A stretch of DNA of 64,000 nucleotides, from positions 310,001 to 374,000 of the forward strand of contig NZ_JAMTCJ010000003.1 in NCBI RefSeq assembly GCF_024171815.1, in the 5' to 3' direction. The stretch comes from Williamsia maris (GTDB lineage Bacteria > Actinomycetota > Actinomycetes > Mycobacteriales > Mycobacteriaceae). The notes beneath the pieces were generated by a model, which did no database searches, was not told the origin of the DNA, and saw only the letters and a list, made by a program, of their open reading frames with translations. The translations under genes and the position numbers were made by a program. Shown here piece by piece: positions 19,151 to 27,452 of the stretch. How positions within the stretch are numbered: position 1 is the first letter of the stretch; each line of letters starts with the position of its first letter.

Positions 19151-19902
19151 CCCCGACGCTGGTCCTCGCGGCGCACGGAAGTCGTGATCCCCGCTTCGTG
19201 GTCACCGCGGAGCGGGTGCGCGACGCCGTTGCCGTCGCGTTGCCCGGCGTGCGGGTCGAATTGGCCTACCTCGACCTGAACGAGCCGACGGTCGCCGATG
19301 CGTTGGGTGCCGCGACCGGCTCGCACGTCGTGGTGGTCCCGCTGTTGTTCTCCACCGCGTTCCACGCCACGGTCGATCTGCCGGCGATCATCGACGCCTT
19401 CCGTGCCGGGCACCGCCACGTCGCGGTCACCCAGACGGCGACGCTCGGGGGCGACCACCGGCTGATCGGCGCCCTGACGGATCGTCTGGCGGACATCGCG
19501 ATCCGCTCCGACGACGGGGTGATCGTCTGCGCGGTCGGCAGTCGCGATCCGGCCTCCGACAACGAGCTGAACGCCGTGGCCCACCAACTCTCGAAGCGAC
19601 TCGGCGGCACCGCCGCGCGTCCGCTGTTCGCGACACGGCTGGGCGCCGACGGGGTGAACCTGCGAACCGCGATCGAGGCGGTGACGGCGGCGGGAGCGCG
19701 ACGCGTCGTGCTCAGCCCGTACTTCCTGTCCGCGGGAACCCTCACCGATCGCGTGGAGAACGCGCTGGACGCAATGGCGCCCGACTCCGCGGTGGCCGGG
19801 CCGATCGGACCGCACCCCGGACTCGTCGCGATCATCTGCGACCGCTATCGCACCGCCTTGTCTCAGCCGGCGATGGCAGGCACGCGCGTGGCGCGCACGT
19901 AG
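19147..19902 (+). CDS. sirohydrochlorin chelatase (CbiX/SirB family)
   Basis: Inserts Fe2+ (or Co2+) into sirohydrochlorin to give siroheme, the cofactor of the sulfite reductase encoded in the same operon. 251 residues in two tandem CbiX-type halves. The first starts [13 protein letters not shown] with the metal-binding His, and [17 protein letters not shown] carries the second His. The second half begins [13 protein letters not shown] and contains [16 protein letters not shown]. Located like M. tuberculosis che1 after cysH. The 3' end overlaps cysA by 40 bp in convergent orientation. Confidence 0.9.
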   Translation: MTPTLVLAAHGSRDPRFVVTAERVRDAVAVALPGVRVELAYLDLNEPTVADALGAATGSHVVVVPLLFSTAFHATVDLPAIIDAFRAGHRHVAVTQTATLGGDHRLIGALTDRLADIAIRSDDGVIVCAVGSRDPASDNELNAVAHQLSKRLGGTAARPLFATRLGADGVNLRTAIEAVTAAGARRVVLSPYFLSAGTLTDRVENALDAMAPDSAVAGPIGPHPGLVAIICDRYRTALSQPAMAGTRVART

Positions 19903-20858
19903 ACCTCGTCACCCTCGGACAGCGACAGCGCCTCGGCGTCACCGCGGGTGATCTGGGCGTGGAACTCGTCGCCGGTGGCCGCGTTCGACAGCTCGACACG
20001 GACCTCGAAGCCGAGATGAACCACGCGGTGCACCCTGGCCTTGAGCACGCCGGTCTCGGCGCTGGCCTGATCGGCGCTCGACAGCGCCAGGTCGGGCGTG
20101 CGTCCGACGCGGATGTCGTGGGGACGGACCAGCGATCCGTTGAGCTTGGCCACCGAGCCGAGGAACGACATCACGAACTCGTTCTGCGGGCGGTCGTACA
20201 GGTCGTCGGGACTGCCGACCTGCTCGATGCGTCCCTTGTTGAGCACGGCGATCCGGTCGGCGACGTCGAGCGCCTCCTGCTGGTCGTGGGTGACCAGCAC
20301 CGTGGTCACGTGGACCTCGTCGTGCAGCCGCCGCAACCACTTCCGCAGGTCCTCGCGCACCTTGGCGTCGAGAGCACCGAACGGCTCGTCGAGCAGCAAC
20401 ACCTTCGGGTCGACGGCGAGAGCACGGGCCAACGCCATGCGCTGTCGCTGGCCACCGGACAGCTGCGCCGGGTAACGCGTCTGGAATCCGGTCAGTCCGA
20501 CGACGTCGAGCAGCTCGTCGACCTTCTTCGCGACCTCGGCCTTGGGGCGCTTGCGGATCTTCAGGCCGAACGCGACGTTCTCGCGCACGGTCATGTGCTT
20601 GAACGCGGCGTAGTGCTGGAACACGAACCCGATGTCGCGATTCTGCGGCGACACCCTGGTGACGTCGTCACCGTTGATGTAGACGGTGCCGGAGTCGAGC
20701 TGGTCGAGCCCGGCGATGGAACGCAGCAGCGTGGACTTGCCCGAACCCGACGGACCGAGCAGCGCCGTCAACGATCCGGACGGGATCTCCAGCGACACGT
20801 CGTCGAGGGCCGCGAAGTCGCCGTAGCGCTTGTTGGCACCGGAAACAGAAATCGTCAT
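19863..20858 (-). CDS. cysA: sulfate/thiosulfate ABC transporter ATPase
   Basis: Energises sulfate import. 331 residues: Walker [10 protein letters not shown] near residue 36, Q-loop in [12 protein letters not shown], signature [15 protein letters not shown] near residue 133, Walker [14 protein letters not shown]-loop VTHDQQEA and a C-terminal TOBE-type domain. Last gene of the sbp-cysT-cysW-cysA operon; the ATG overlaps the cysW stop (20855-20858). Confidence 0.96.
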   Translation of the reverse strand: MTISVSGANKRYGDFAALDDVSLEIPSGSLTALLGPSGSGKSTLLRSIAGLDQLDSGTVYINGDDVTRVSPQNRDIGFVFQHYAAFKHMTVRENVAFGLKIRKRPKAEVAKKVDELLDVVGLTGFQTRYPAQLSGGQRQRMALARALAVDPKVLLLDEPFGALDAKVREDLRKWLRRLHDEVHVTTVLVTHDQQEALDVADRIAVLNKGRIEQVGSPDDLYDRPQNEFVMSFLGSVAKLNGSLVRPHDIRVGRTPDLALSSADQASAETGVLKARVHRVVHLGFEVRVELSNAATGDEFHAQITRGDAEALSLSEGDEVYVRATRVPAIAG

Positions 20859-21763
20859 CGTGCAAACTCCTTGTCACCGGTTGTGGTGTCGATCGGAAGG
20901 GTGTCGTCGGTCGGGTCGGGGGTGTCGTCGCTCGTGCGGCGTGCGCTGCGGGTGACCCGACCCACCGCACCCCGTCGTTCGATGAGGGTCATGGCGAGCA
21001 GGACGAGCAGTGCGATGAACATCAGCAGGGTCGCCGCCGCGTAGGCACCGAACTCGTTGTAGTCGTCGGTGTAGCGCGACGACACCAACAGCGTCAGGGT
21101 CTGCGAGATGCCGGGGAACCCGGACGAGACGATGATGACCGCGCCGTATTCGCCGAGGCTGCGCGCCACCGTGAGCACCACGCCGTAGGTCAGGCCCCAG
21201 CGGATCGCCGGGAGCGTGATGCGCCGGAACGTCTGCCAACCGCCCGCGCCCAGGGTGGCCGCGGCCTCCTCCTGTTCGGTCCCGATCTCCCGGAGCACCG
21301 GTTCGACCTCACGGACGACGAACGGCAGGGTCACGAAGATGGTCGCGAGGACCATGCCCGGCAGCCCGAAGATCACCCGGAAGCCCAGGCTCTCGATGCC
21401 GCCGAACCAGCCGCCGTATCCCCACAGCAGGATCAGCGACACACCGACCACGACCGGCGAGACCGCGAACGGCAGGTCGATGATGGCCTGCACGATGCCG
21501 CGGCCGCGGAATCGGCCGCGCACCAGCGCGATGGCCGTCGCGACACCGAAGATGACGTTGAGCGGCACGACGATGACGACGATGAGCAGGCTCAGTTGCA
21601 GCGCCGAGATCGCCGCCGGGGTCGTGATCCAGTCCCAGAACTGGCCGAGACCGTGTTCGAAGGAGCGCCAGAAGATCAACGCGACCGGCACGACGAGCAG
21701 CACGAACAGGTAGAGCAACGCGACGATGCGCAGACCGTATTTCGAGCCCGGTGACAGTTTCAC
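20855..21763 (-). CDS. cysW: sulfate ABC transporter permease CysW
   Basis: Inner-membrane permease of 302 residues with about six membrane segments and the coupling loop [26 protein letters not shown] that contacts CysA (EAA motif). A Ser/Asp-rich tail follows the last helix. The GTG start overlaps the cysT stop (21760-21763). CysT and CysW form the heterodimeric channel. Confidence 0.94.
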   Translation of the reverse strand: MKLSPGSKYGLRIVALLYLFVLLVVPVALIFWRSFEHGLGQFWDWITTPAAISALQLSLLIVVIVVPLNVIFGVATAIALVRGRFRGRGIVQAIIDLPFAVSPVVVGVSLILLWGYGGWFGGIESLGFRVIFGLPGMVLATIFVTLPFVVREVEPVLREIGTEQEEAAATLGAGGWQTFRRITLPAIRWGLTYGVVLTVARSLGEYGAVIIVSSGFPGISQTLTLLVSSRYTDDYNEFGAYAAATLLMFIALLVLLAMTLIERRGAVGRVTRSARRTSDDTPDPTDDTLPIDTTTGDKEFAR

Positions 21764-22617
21764 GTGTCCGCTCCCTCACGCTTGGCCGACCGTCGTCCGA
21801 CGATGCGCAGCACCAGCAGGACGACGAAGGCGATGAGCAGCAGCACGACCGACACCGCGGAGGCGTCGATGGGCTTGTCGACCTCGAGCTGCTGCTGGAT
21901 GTACTGCGACGCGACCTGGGTCTCGCCGGGGATGTTGCCGCCGATGAGCACGACCGAGCCGAACTCGCCGATGGCGCGGGTGAAGGCCAACCCGGCGCCG
22001 GTGAGGATCGCCGGGGCCAGCGACGGCACGATGATCCGCCACCAGATGGTGAGGTTGGACGCACCGAGCGATGCCGCGGCCTCCTCGACCTCACGGTCGA
22101 CCTCGATCAGGACGGGCTGCACCTGGCGCACCACGAACGGCAGCGTCACGAAGGCCAGCGCGATCACCAGTGCCGGTTTGGTCGCGTTGAGCTCGATGTC
22201 GATGGGGCTGTTGGGCCCGTAGAGCGAGAGCAGCACCAGGCTCGCGACGATCGTCGGCAGCGCGAACGGGAGGTCGATGAGCGCGTTGACGATCCGCTTG
22301 CCCGGGAACTCGTCCCTGACGAGGACCCACGCCACGAGCGTGCCCATGACGACGTTCACCAGTGCGACGACCACCGACACCAACACCGTGGTCTGGATGG
22401 CCCCGACCGCGTTGTCGGCGGTGACGGCATCGGCGAACCCGCTCCAGCCGTCCTCGAACGACTTCGCCGTGATGGCGGCCAACGGCAGCAGCACGATGAC
22501 CGTGAGCCAGAGTCCGGCCACCCCGATGCCCAGCGGCCCACCGCCGACGATCCGGCGGCCTCCCGCGAGCCTCGGTGGTGGTGCGGCGGATACCGGTTCG
22601 ACCTGCACCGACGTCAT
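21760..22617 (-). CDS. cysT: sulfate ABC transporter permease CysT
   Basis: 285 residues, about six membrane segments, with the EAA loop EEAAASLGASNLTIWWRIIVPS. I set the start at the ATG 22615-22617, which overlaps the sbp stop as ATGA; the open frame extends further upstream but inside sbp. The N-terminal 25 residues are cytoplasmic and Pro/Gly-rich. Pairs with CysW. Confidence 0.94.
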   Translation of the reverse strand: MTSVQVEPVSAAPPPRLAGGRRIVGGGPLGIGVAGLWLTVIVLLPLAAITAKSFEDGWSGFADAVTADNAVGAIQTTVLVSVVVALVNVVMGTLVAWVLVRDEFPGKRIVNALIDLPFALPTIVASLVLLSLYGPNSPIDIELNATKPALVIALAFVTLPFVVRQVQPVLIEVDREVEEAAASLGASNLTIWWRIIVPSLAPAILTGAGLAFTRAIGEFGSVVLIGGNIPGETQVASQYIQQQLEVDKPIDASAVSVVLLLIAFVVLLVLRIVGRRSAKREGADT

Positions 22618-23774
22618 GACTTGCCTCCTGCGTCGTAGATCCTGCTGATCGCGCCCTTTGTCCCGAAGAGCGCGGAGTCGACCGCTTTCCAGCCGGTCAG
22701 GTCCTTGCCCTTGTTCTTGGCCGCGGTTCCCTTCCCCAGCACCTTGCCGAGGTCGGAGATCGTCCACAGCTTGTCGATGGTCCCGGGAAACAAGTTCTTC
22801 GTGGCCGCGATGACGTCGGGTTTGACCGGGCGGAAGCCCTGCTCGGCCCAGATCCGCTGTCCCTCATCGGTGAAGAGGTAGTCGACGAACGCGTTCGCGG
22901 CGGCCTTGTCGTCGCTGGTGTTGACCACGGCCACCGGGTTCTCGATCTTGAACGTCGTCGGCGGGATCACGTAGTCGACCCGCTGCGACTGCGGTGCGGT
23001 GTTGTTCTTGCGCGACAGCATGATCGCTTCGTTCTCGTAGCTGATCAGCACGTCGCCCTGGCCCTGCTCGAAGGTCGTGGTCGCCTCGCGACCCGACTTC
23101 GGGTTGACCCGGATGTGATCGCGCAGCAACGAGGTGACGTAGGAGAGGCCCGCTTTCGGGTTCGCACCGCCGTTGCTCTCGGCCGCATAGGGGGCCAGCA
23201 GGTTCCACTTCGCCGAGCCCGAGCTGCCGGGGTTGGGGGTGATCACCTCGACGCCCGGCTTGAGCAGATCGTCCCAGTTGTGGATGTTCTTCGGGTTGCC
23301 CTGCCGGACCACCAGTGCCACAACCGATCCGAACGGGGTGCTGTTGTACGGGGCGTGCTGGGACTTCCAGTCCTTGTCGATGACCCCCGCGGTGACGAGG
23401 CGGGTGATGTCGGGCTCGACGGAGAAGTTGACGACATCGGCGGGCACGCGGCGGGCGACCTTGCGGGACTGGTCACCGGAGGCGCCGTAGGACTGCGAGA
23501 AGCCGATGTCCTTGCCCGCTTCGGTCTCCCGGAACGCCGGGATGATCTTGTCGAAGCCGGGCTTGGGGGTGGCGTAGGCGATGAGGTTCACGTGCCGCGA
23601 ACCGCTGGAGATGTTCTCCCCGCCCGGGGTGTCGGTGGACCCGCCCGCGCACGCCGCGACGGTGGCCGCCACGACGAACATCGACGCCACCGCTCTCGAC
23701 AGGCGGGCGGCCGACGACGGGAGTCGTCGGTCGGCCGGGGCCCGGCGTGATGCCGGGACTCGATGGACGAACAT
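22614..23774 (-). CDS. sbp: sulfate-binding lipoprotein of the ABC transporter
   Basis: Captures sulfate outside the membrane and delivers it to CysT/CysW. 386 residues with an Arg-rich N-terminus, a hydrophobic stretch near residues 29-40 and a lipobox ending VAAC at Cys42, so it is probably a lipoprotein. The mature part has the Sbp/CysP signatures YGASGDQSRKV and VITPNPGSSGSAKWNLL. ATG at 23774 is preceded by AAGGGG. Orthologous in position to mycobacterial subI. First structural gene of the importer operon, 88 nt after a Cys-containing leader ORF. Confidence 0.94.
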   Translation of the reverse strand: MFVHRVPASRRAPADRRLPSSAARLSRAVASMFVVAATVAACAGGSTDTPGGENISSGSRHVNLIAYATPKPGFDKIIPAFRETEAGKDIGFSQSYGASGDQSRKVARRVPADVVNFSVEPDITRLVTAGVIDKDWKSQHAPYNSTPFGSVVALVVRQGNPKNIHNWDDLLKPGVEVITPNPGSSGSAKWNLLAPYAAESNGGANPKAGLSYVTSLLRDHIRVNPKSGREATTTFEQGQGDVLISYENEAIMLSRKNNTAPQSQRVDYVIPPTTFKIENPVAVVNTSDDKAAANAFVDYLFTDEGQRIWAEQGFRPVKPDVIAATKNLFPGTIDKLWTISDLGKVLGKGTAAKNKGKDLTGWKAVDSALFGTKGAISRIYDAGGKS

Positions 23775-23833
23775 GGGGCAACCCCTTGTCTGGTGCGTGC
23801 AGTGAGGACGTTCGAGAGTTCGAGATGGGGCGA

Positions 23834-23855
23834 GGGGCGCGCATGGCGACGCCCC
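23834..23855 (-). promoter_or_regulatory. hairpin between the leader ORF and sbp, with an alternative arm
   Basis: In the transcript, GGGGCG (23855-23850) can pair with CGCCCC at 23839-23834 or with a second CGCCCC at 23832-23827, giving two mutually exclusive hairpins just after the leader stop. There is no U-run, so a Rho- or translation-based mechanism would be needed if it regulates. The role is inferred from position. Confidence 0.35.
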
Positions 23856-23862
23856 GGATGCG

Positions 23863-23952
23863 TCAGCGACAGAAAATGTCTGCGACGCAGCGATATTCCA
23901 CCGCGATCAGGGACAACCGGTATCGCACCTGGTAGCCGTTGAGTTCGAACAC
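23863..23952 (-). CDS. 29-aa putative cysteine-responsive leader peptide upstream of sbp
   Basis: Frame from GTG 23952 to TGA 23863-23865; an internal GTG at 23928 is an alternative start. The C-terminal half reads LIAVEYRCVADIFCR, with Cys codons at the 9th and 3rd positions counted back from and including the stop. A TANNNT box (TAATCT, 23965-23960) would start the transcript one base before the GTG, making it leaderless like the polycysteine uORFs described in mycobacteria. It precedes the sulfate importer in the same way the other 29-aa Cys-ended ORF precedes sir. I do not recognise the peptide itself. Confidence 0.6.
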   Translation of the reverse strand: MFELNGYQVRYRLSLIAVEYRCVADIFCR

Positions 23953-23959
23953 AGGCGGA

Positions 23960-23965
23960 AGATTA
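23960..23965 (-). promoter_or_regulatory. -10 box of the sbp operon leader
   Basis: TAATCT on the minus strand fits the actinobacterial TANNNT -10 consensus and is spaced so that transcription would begin at about 23953, one base before the leader GTG. GATAAT, overlapping it, is an alternative. No clear -35 was found. Confidence 0.45.
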
Positions 23966-24016
23966 TCACCGGGGCCGGGTGGCCTCCGGTACCGATGTTT
24001 GCTCTGCTGAGCAGGG

Positions 24017-24094
24017 CTAACGGGTGGCGAGCCAGGCGACGAGCACGAGCACGAGCAGCGCGATCAGGGCGATGGTGACGCGGGAGCGCGGCAT
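24017..24094 (-). CDS. 25-aa single-pass membrane microprotein
   Basis: ATG at 24094 lies one base after the stop of the 66-aa membrane gene. The product (MPRSRVTIALIALLV plus LVLVAWLATR) is a short basic head and one membrane helix. Tight spacing after a second small membrane protein suggests co-translation. No homology is claimed; coding status rests on spacing and a perfect transmembrane profile. Confidence 0.45.
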   Translation of the reverse strand: MPRSRVTIALIALLVLVLVAWLATR

Positions 24095-24095
24095 G

Positions 24096-24296
24096 TCAGT
24101 GGTCCTTGCTCGTGTGGTCACTCGGCCGCAACCGGTCGAACAGGTTCGACACACCGTTGACCAGTGCGTTCAGGACGATTGCGGCCACGATCGCCAGCGG
24201 GATGACCACGGCCAGCGACACCAACAGCTGCGGCAGGAACGACAAACCGGTGAGCCACGCCTCCACACCGTCCCACCAGGTCCGCAATCCGTTCAC
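24096..24296 (-). CDS. 66-aa membrane protein
   Basis: One strong membrane helix at about residues 22-48 (LLVSLAVVIPLAIVAAIVLNALV) with an amphipathic N-terminus and a charged C-terminal tail ending HTSKDH. GTG start at 24296. A TAAAAT -10-like box lies at 24322-24317 on this strand. M. tuberculosis has a small membrane protein, Rv2401A, in the same place between the sulfate-binding protein and the GH15 enzyme. Function unknown. Confidence 0.7.
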   Translation of the reverse strand: MNGLRTWWDGVEAWLTGLSFLPQLLVSLAVVIPLAIVAAIVLNALVNGVSNLFDRLRPSDHTSKDH

Positions 24297-24447
24297 GCGC
24301 CCAGCCTAGCCTGCGCGATTTTATTCACGATGATCTGAAGTCCGCCCCGGCCGACGGGTGTCCGCTGTCCTCGGGCCGCCGTCGGCGATGACCGGACGCG
24401 CCGCGTACGTGTGGCGCGTCATGGCACCGCTCACCCATGATGGACCG

Positions 24448-26448
24448 ATGACAACCCCCTCAGCGGACGGCGTCGCGACGGCGTACGCCGCCGGCGGAGC
24501 CCATGCCGGCTCGTTCGATCCCGACGTCAGCGCGTTCACCCCGGCCACGGCCACGCGCAACGCGTTTCCGCCGATCGACGACTACGCCTTCCTGTCCGAC
24601 TGCGAGACCAACTGTCTGATCGCCCGCAACGGCGCGGTCGAGTGGATGTGCGTCCCGAGGCCGGACTCCCCGAGCATCTTCGGCGCGATCCTCGACCGGT
24701 CCGCGGGGCACTTCAAACTCGCGCCCTACGGCGTCAACGTGCCGGTCGACCGCCGCTACCTGCCGGGCAGTCTGATGGTCGAGACCACCTGGCAGACCGA
24801 CACCGGCTGGATCGTGGTCCGCGACGCTTTGGTCATGGGGCCGTGGCACGACATCGAGACCCGCTCACGCACCCACCGCCGCACCCCGACCGACTGGGAC
24901 GCCGAGCACATCCTGCTGCGCACCGTGAAGTGCGTCAGCGGCACCGTCGAGGTCGCGATGAGCTGTGAGCCCGCCTTCGACTACCACCGTGGGTCCACCA
25001 CCTGGGAGTACTCGGGCCCTGCCTACTCGGAGGCGATCGCGACCGCGACCGACACCACCCACCCGGTGCCGACGCTGAAGCTGACCACCAACCTCAAGCT
25101 GGGCCTCGAGGGCCGCGAGGCGCGCGCCCGGTCACGGCTGACCGAGGGTGACAACCGCTTCATCGCGTTGAGCTGGTCGGCACAGCCTGCTCCGCAGAAC
25201 TGGGAGGAGGCGGCGCAGAAGATGTGGTCGACGTCGGAATCCTGGCGTCAGTGGATCAACGTCGGCTCGTTCCCCGACCACCCGTGGCGCGGTCATCTGC
25301 AGCGCAGCGCACTGACCCTCAAGGGTCTGACCTACTCCCCCACCGGCGCACTGTTGGCCGCCGCGACCACGTCGCTGCCCGAGACACCGGGCGGAGAACG
25401 CAACTGGGATTACCGCTACGCGTGGGTGCGCGACTCGACCTTCGCGCTGTGGGGGCTCTACACCCTCGGCCTCGACCGGGAGGCCGACGACTTCTTCTCG
25501 TTCATCGCCGACGTGTCCGGGGTGACCAACGGCGAGCACCACCCGCTGCAGGTCATGTACGGCGTCGGCGGCGAACGCACCCTGGACGAGGAGGAGTTGC
25601 ACCACCTCTCCGGCTACGACGGCGCACGACCGGTGCGTATCGGCAACGGCGCGTACAACCAGGCGCAGCACGACATCTGGGGCACCATGCTCGACTCGGT
25701 GTACCTGAACATGAAGTCCAACGACACGATCCCCGAGACGCTGTGGCCGGTGCTCAAGGCGCAGGTCGAGGAGGCGATCAAGCATTGGAAGAAGCCCGAC
25801 CGCGGGATTTGGGAGGTGCGCGGCGAACCGCAGCACTTCACCTCGTCGAAGGTGATGTGCTGGATCGCGCTGGACCGCGGCGCGAAACTGGCCACCATGC
25901 ACGGCGAGAAGTCGTACGCCACGACGTGGGCCGGTATCGCCGACGAGATCAAGGCCGATGTCCTCGAGCACGGAGTCAACGACAAGGGCGTGTTCACCCA
26001 GCGATACGGCAGTGACGCCCTCGACGCGTCGCTGCTGCTGGTCCCGCTCCTGCGGTTCCTGCCGTCCGACGACGAGCGGGTACGCAACACCGTCCTCGCG
26101 ATCGCCGACGACCTGACCGAGAACGGGTTGGTGCTGCGCTACCGGGTCGAGGAGACCGACGACGGTCTGTCCGGCGAGGAGGGCACGTTCACCATCTGTT
26201 CGTTCTGGTTGGTGTCCGCGCTCGTCGAGATCGGCGAGCTCGCCCGCGCCAAGCAGTTGTGTGAGCGGCTGCTCAACTACTCCAGTCCGCTCAAGCTCTA
26301 CGCCGAGGAGATCGACGCCAAGACCGGCCGCCACCTCGGCAACTTCCCGCAGGCGTTCACGCACCTCGCGCTGATCAACGCCGTCATGCACGTCATCCGC
26401 GCCGAGGAGGCCAGCGCGCACAGCACGTTCGTGCCCGCCAACCACTGA
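24448..26448 (+). CDS. GH15-family glycoside hydrolase, trehalase-like
   Basis: 666 residues: an N-terminal beta-sandwich with DDYAFLSDCETNCLIARNGA, then the (alpha/alpha)6 barrel with ERNWDYRYAWVRDSTF. The Glu-containing catalytic region near the C-terminus includes EEGTFTICSFWLVSAL. Bacterial GH15 proteins of this type include glucoamylases and the mycobacterial trehalase (Rv2402/MSMEG_4528 type); synteny favours the trehalase reading. I chose the ATG at 24448; ATGs at 24358 and 24421 are in frame but lack ribosome sites. No signal peptide, so cytoplasmic. Confidence 0.85.
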   Translation: MTTPSADGVATAYAAGGAHAGSFDPDVSAFTPATATRNAFPPIDDYAFLSDCETNCLIARNGAVEWMCVPRPDSPSIFGAILDRSAGHFKLAPYGVNVPVDRRYLPGSLMVETTWQTDTGWIVVRDALVMGPWHDIETRSRTHRRTPTDWDAEHILLRTVKCVSGTVEVAMSCEPAFDYHRGSTTWEYSGPAYSEAIATATDTTHPVPTLKLTTNLKLGLEGREARARSRLTEGDNRFIALSWSAQPAPQNWEEAAQKMWSTSESWRQWINVGSFPDHPWRGHLQRSALTLKGLTYSPTGALLAAATTSLPETPGGERNWDYRYAWVRDSTFALWGLYTLGLDREADDFFSFIADVSGVTNGEHHPLQVMYGVGGERTLDEEELHHLSGYDGARPVRIGNGAYNQAQHDIWGTMLDSVYLNMKSNDTIPETLWPVLKAQVEEAIKHWKKPDRGIWEVRGEPQHFTSSKVMCWIALDRGAKLATMHGEKSYATTWAGIADEIKADVLEHGVNDKGVFTQRYGSDALDASLLLVPLLRFLPSDDERVRNTVLAIADDLTENGLVLRYRVEETDDGLSGEEGTFTICSFWLVSALVEIGELARAKQLCERLLNYSSPLKLYAEEIDAKTGRHLGNFPQAFTHLALINAVMHVIRAEEASAHSTFVPANH

Positions 26449-26455
26449 CGGACGT

Positions 26456-26494
26456 CGCGGCCGACGAGCCGCGGTCAGGTGGTCAGGTGGTCAG
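26456..26494. repeat. hairpin and short tandem repeat between two convergent genes
   Basis: CGCGGC (26456-26461) pairs with GCCGCG (26468-26473) around a 6-nt loop, possibly a terminator without a U-run. It is followed by a GGTCAGGT unit repeated about 2.75 times, which runs into the stop of the cation transporter gene. Confidence 0.35.
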
Positions 26495-27396
26495 TCCAGA
26501 CGCCAGGACTCGTAGGCGGCCGGATCGCCGATGGGTTCGAGGTGGATCGTCACGTGCAGGTGGTCCAGCGATCCGACGAGGTCGGTCTCGACCTGTTCGA
26601 CGAGGTCGTGGCCGCGCTGAACGCTCCACTCCCCGGGCACGAGCATGTGCAGCTGCAGGAAACGCTCGTGTCCCGACTCGCGGGTGCGGATGTCGTGGAA
26701 GTCGATGTCGGGGCTGCGGTACCGCTCGAGTACCGCGTCGACGCGCCCGCGGTCGTCGTCGGGCAGAGCCGTGTCCATCAGGCCCGCACCGGATTCCCAG
26801 ACCAGCCGTCCGCCGACGACGAGGATGTTGACCGCGACGGCGATGGCGATCAGCGGATCCAACGGCAGCCAGCCGGTGAGCGCGACCAGCAGCACACCGA
26901 CCACGACGCCTGCAGTCGTCCAGACGTCGGTGAGCAGGTGCTTTCCGTCGGCCTCCAGCGACAACGACCGGTGCCGACGACCGATCCGCAACAGCAGCAC
27001 CCCGACGCCGCCGTTGATGGCCGTGGCGATCAGTGAGATCACCAATCCCAGACCGACGGAGTCGAGTTCGGACGGGTTGAACAGACGTTCGGTCGCGGCC
27101 ACGATGATGATGCCCGCAGCGATCACGATCATCACGCCCTCGAACACCGCGGAGAAGTACTCGGCCTTGGTGTGCCCGAAGTTGTGGTCGTCGTCGGCCG
27201 GGCGTGCCGCGACGCGCAGCGCGATGAACGCACCCACCGCGGCGACGACGTTGACCATCGACTCGGCCGCGTCGGAGAGCAGGCCCACCGACCCCGACAC
27301 CCGCCAGGCGATGATCTTCAGGGTGATGACGACGACCGACGCGACGATGCTGATCAGCGCGTATCGGGACAGGTCTTCGCGGGCGGGGGTGGTCAC
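26491..27396 (-). CDS. cation diffusion facilitator (CDF) metal exporter
   Basis: 301 residues, six membrane segments. Helix II has LLSDAAESMVNV (S-x2-D-A-A-E, CDF metal site) and the following loop has DDDHNFGHTKAEYFSA. Helix V has EADGKHLLTDVWTT with the second metal-binding pair. The cytoplasmic C-terminal domain of about 90 residues contains two His-rich strands. Exports divalent metals such as Zn, Fe or Mn; sequence does not decide which. GTG start with AGGA about 10 nt upstream. Confidence 0.92.
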   Translation of the reverse strand: MTTPAREDLSRYALISIVASVVVITLKIIAWRVSGSVGLLSDAAESMVNVVAAVGAFIALRVAARPADDDHNFGHTKAEYFSAVFEGVMIVIAAGIIIVAATERLFNPSELDSVGLGLVISLIATAINGGVGVLLLRIGRRHRSLSLEADGKHLLTDVWTTAGVVVGVLLVALTGWLPLDPLIAIAVAVNILVVGGRLVWESGAGLMDTALPDDDRGRVDAVLERYRSPDIDFHDIRTRESGHERFLQLHMLVPGEWSVQRGHDLVEQVETDLVGSLDHLHVTIHLEPIGDPAAYESWRLD

Positions 27397-27452
27397 CCGA
27401 TCATCCTGCCCAACCGCGCGCGACCGGTGCACACCGACCGTGTCGGAACGGT

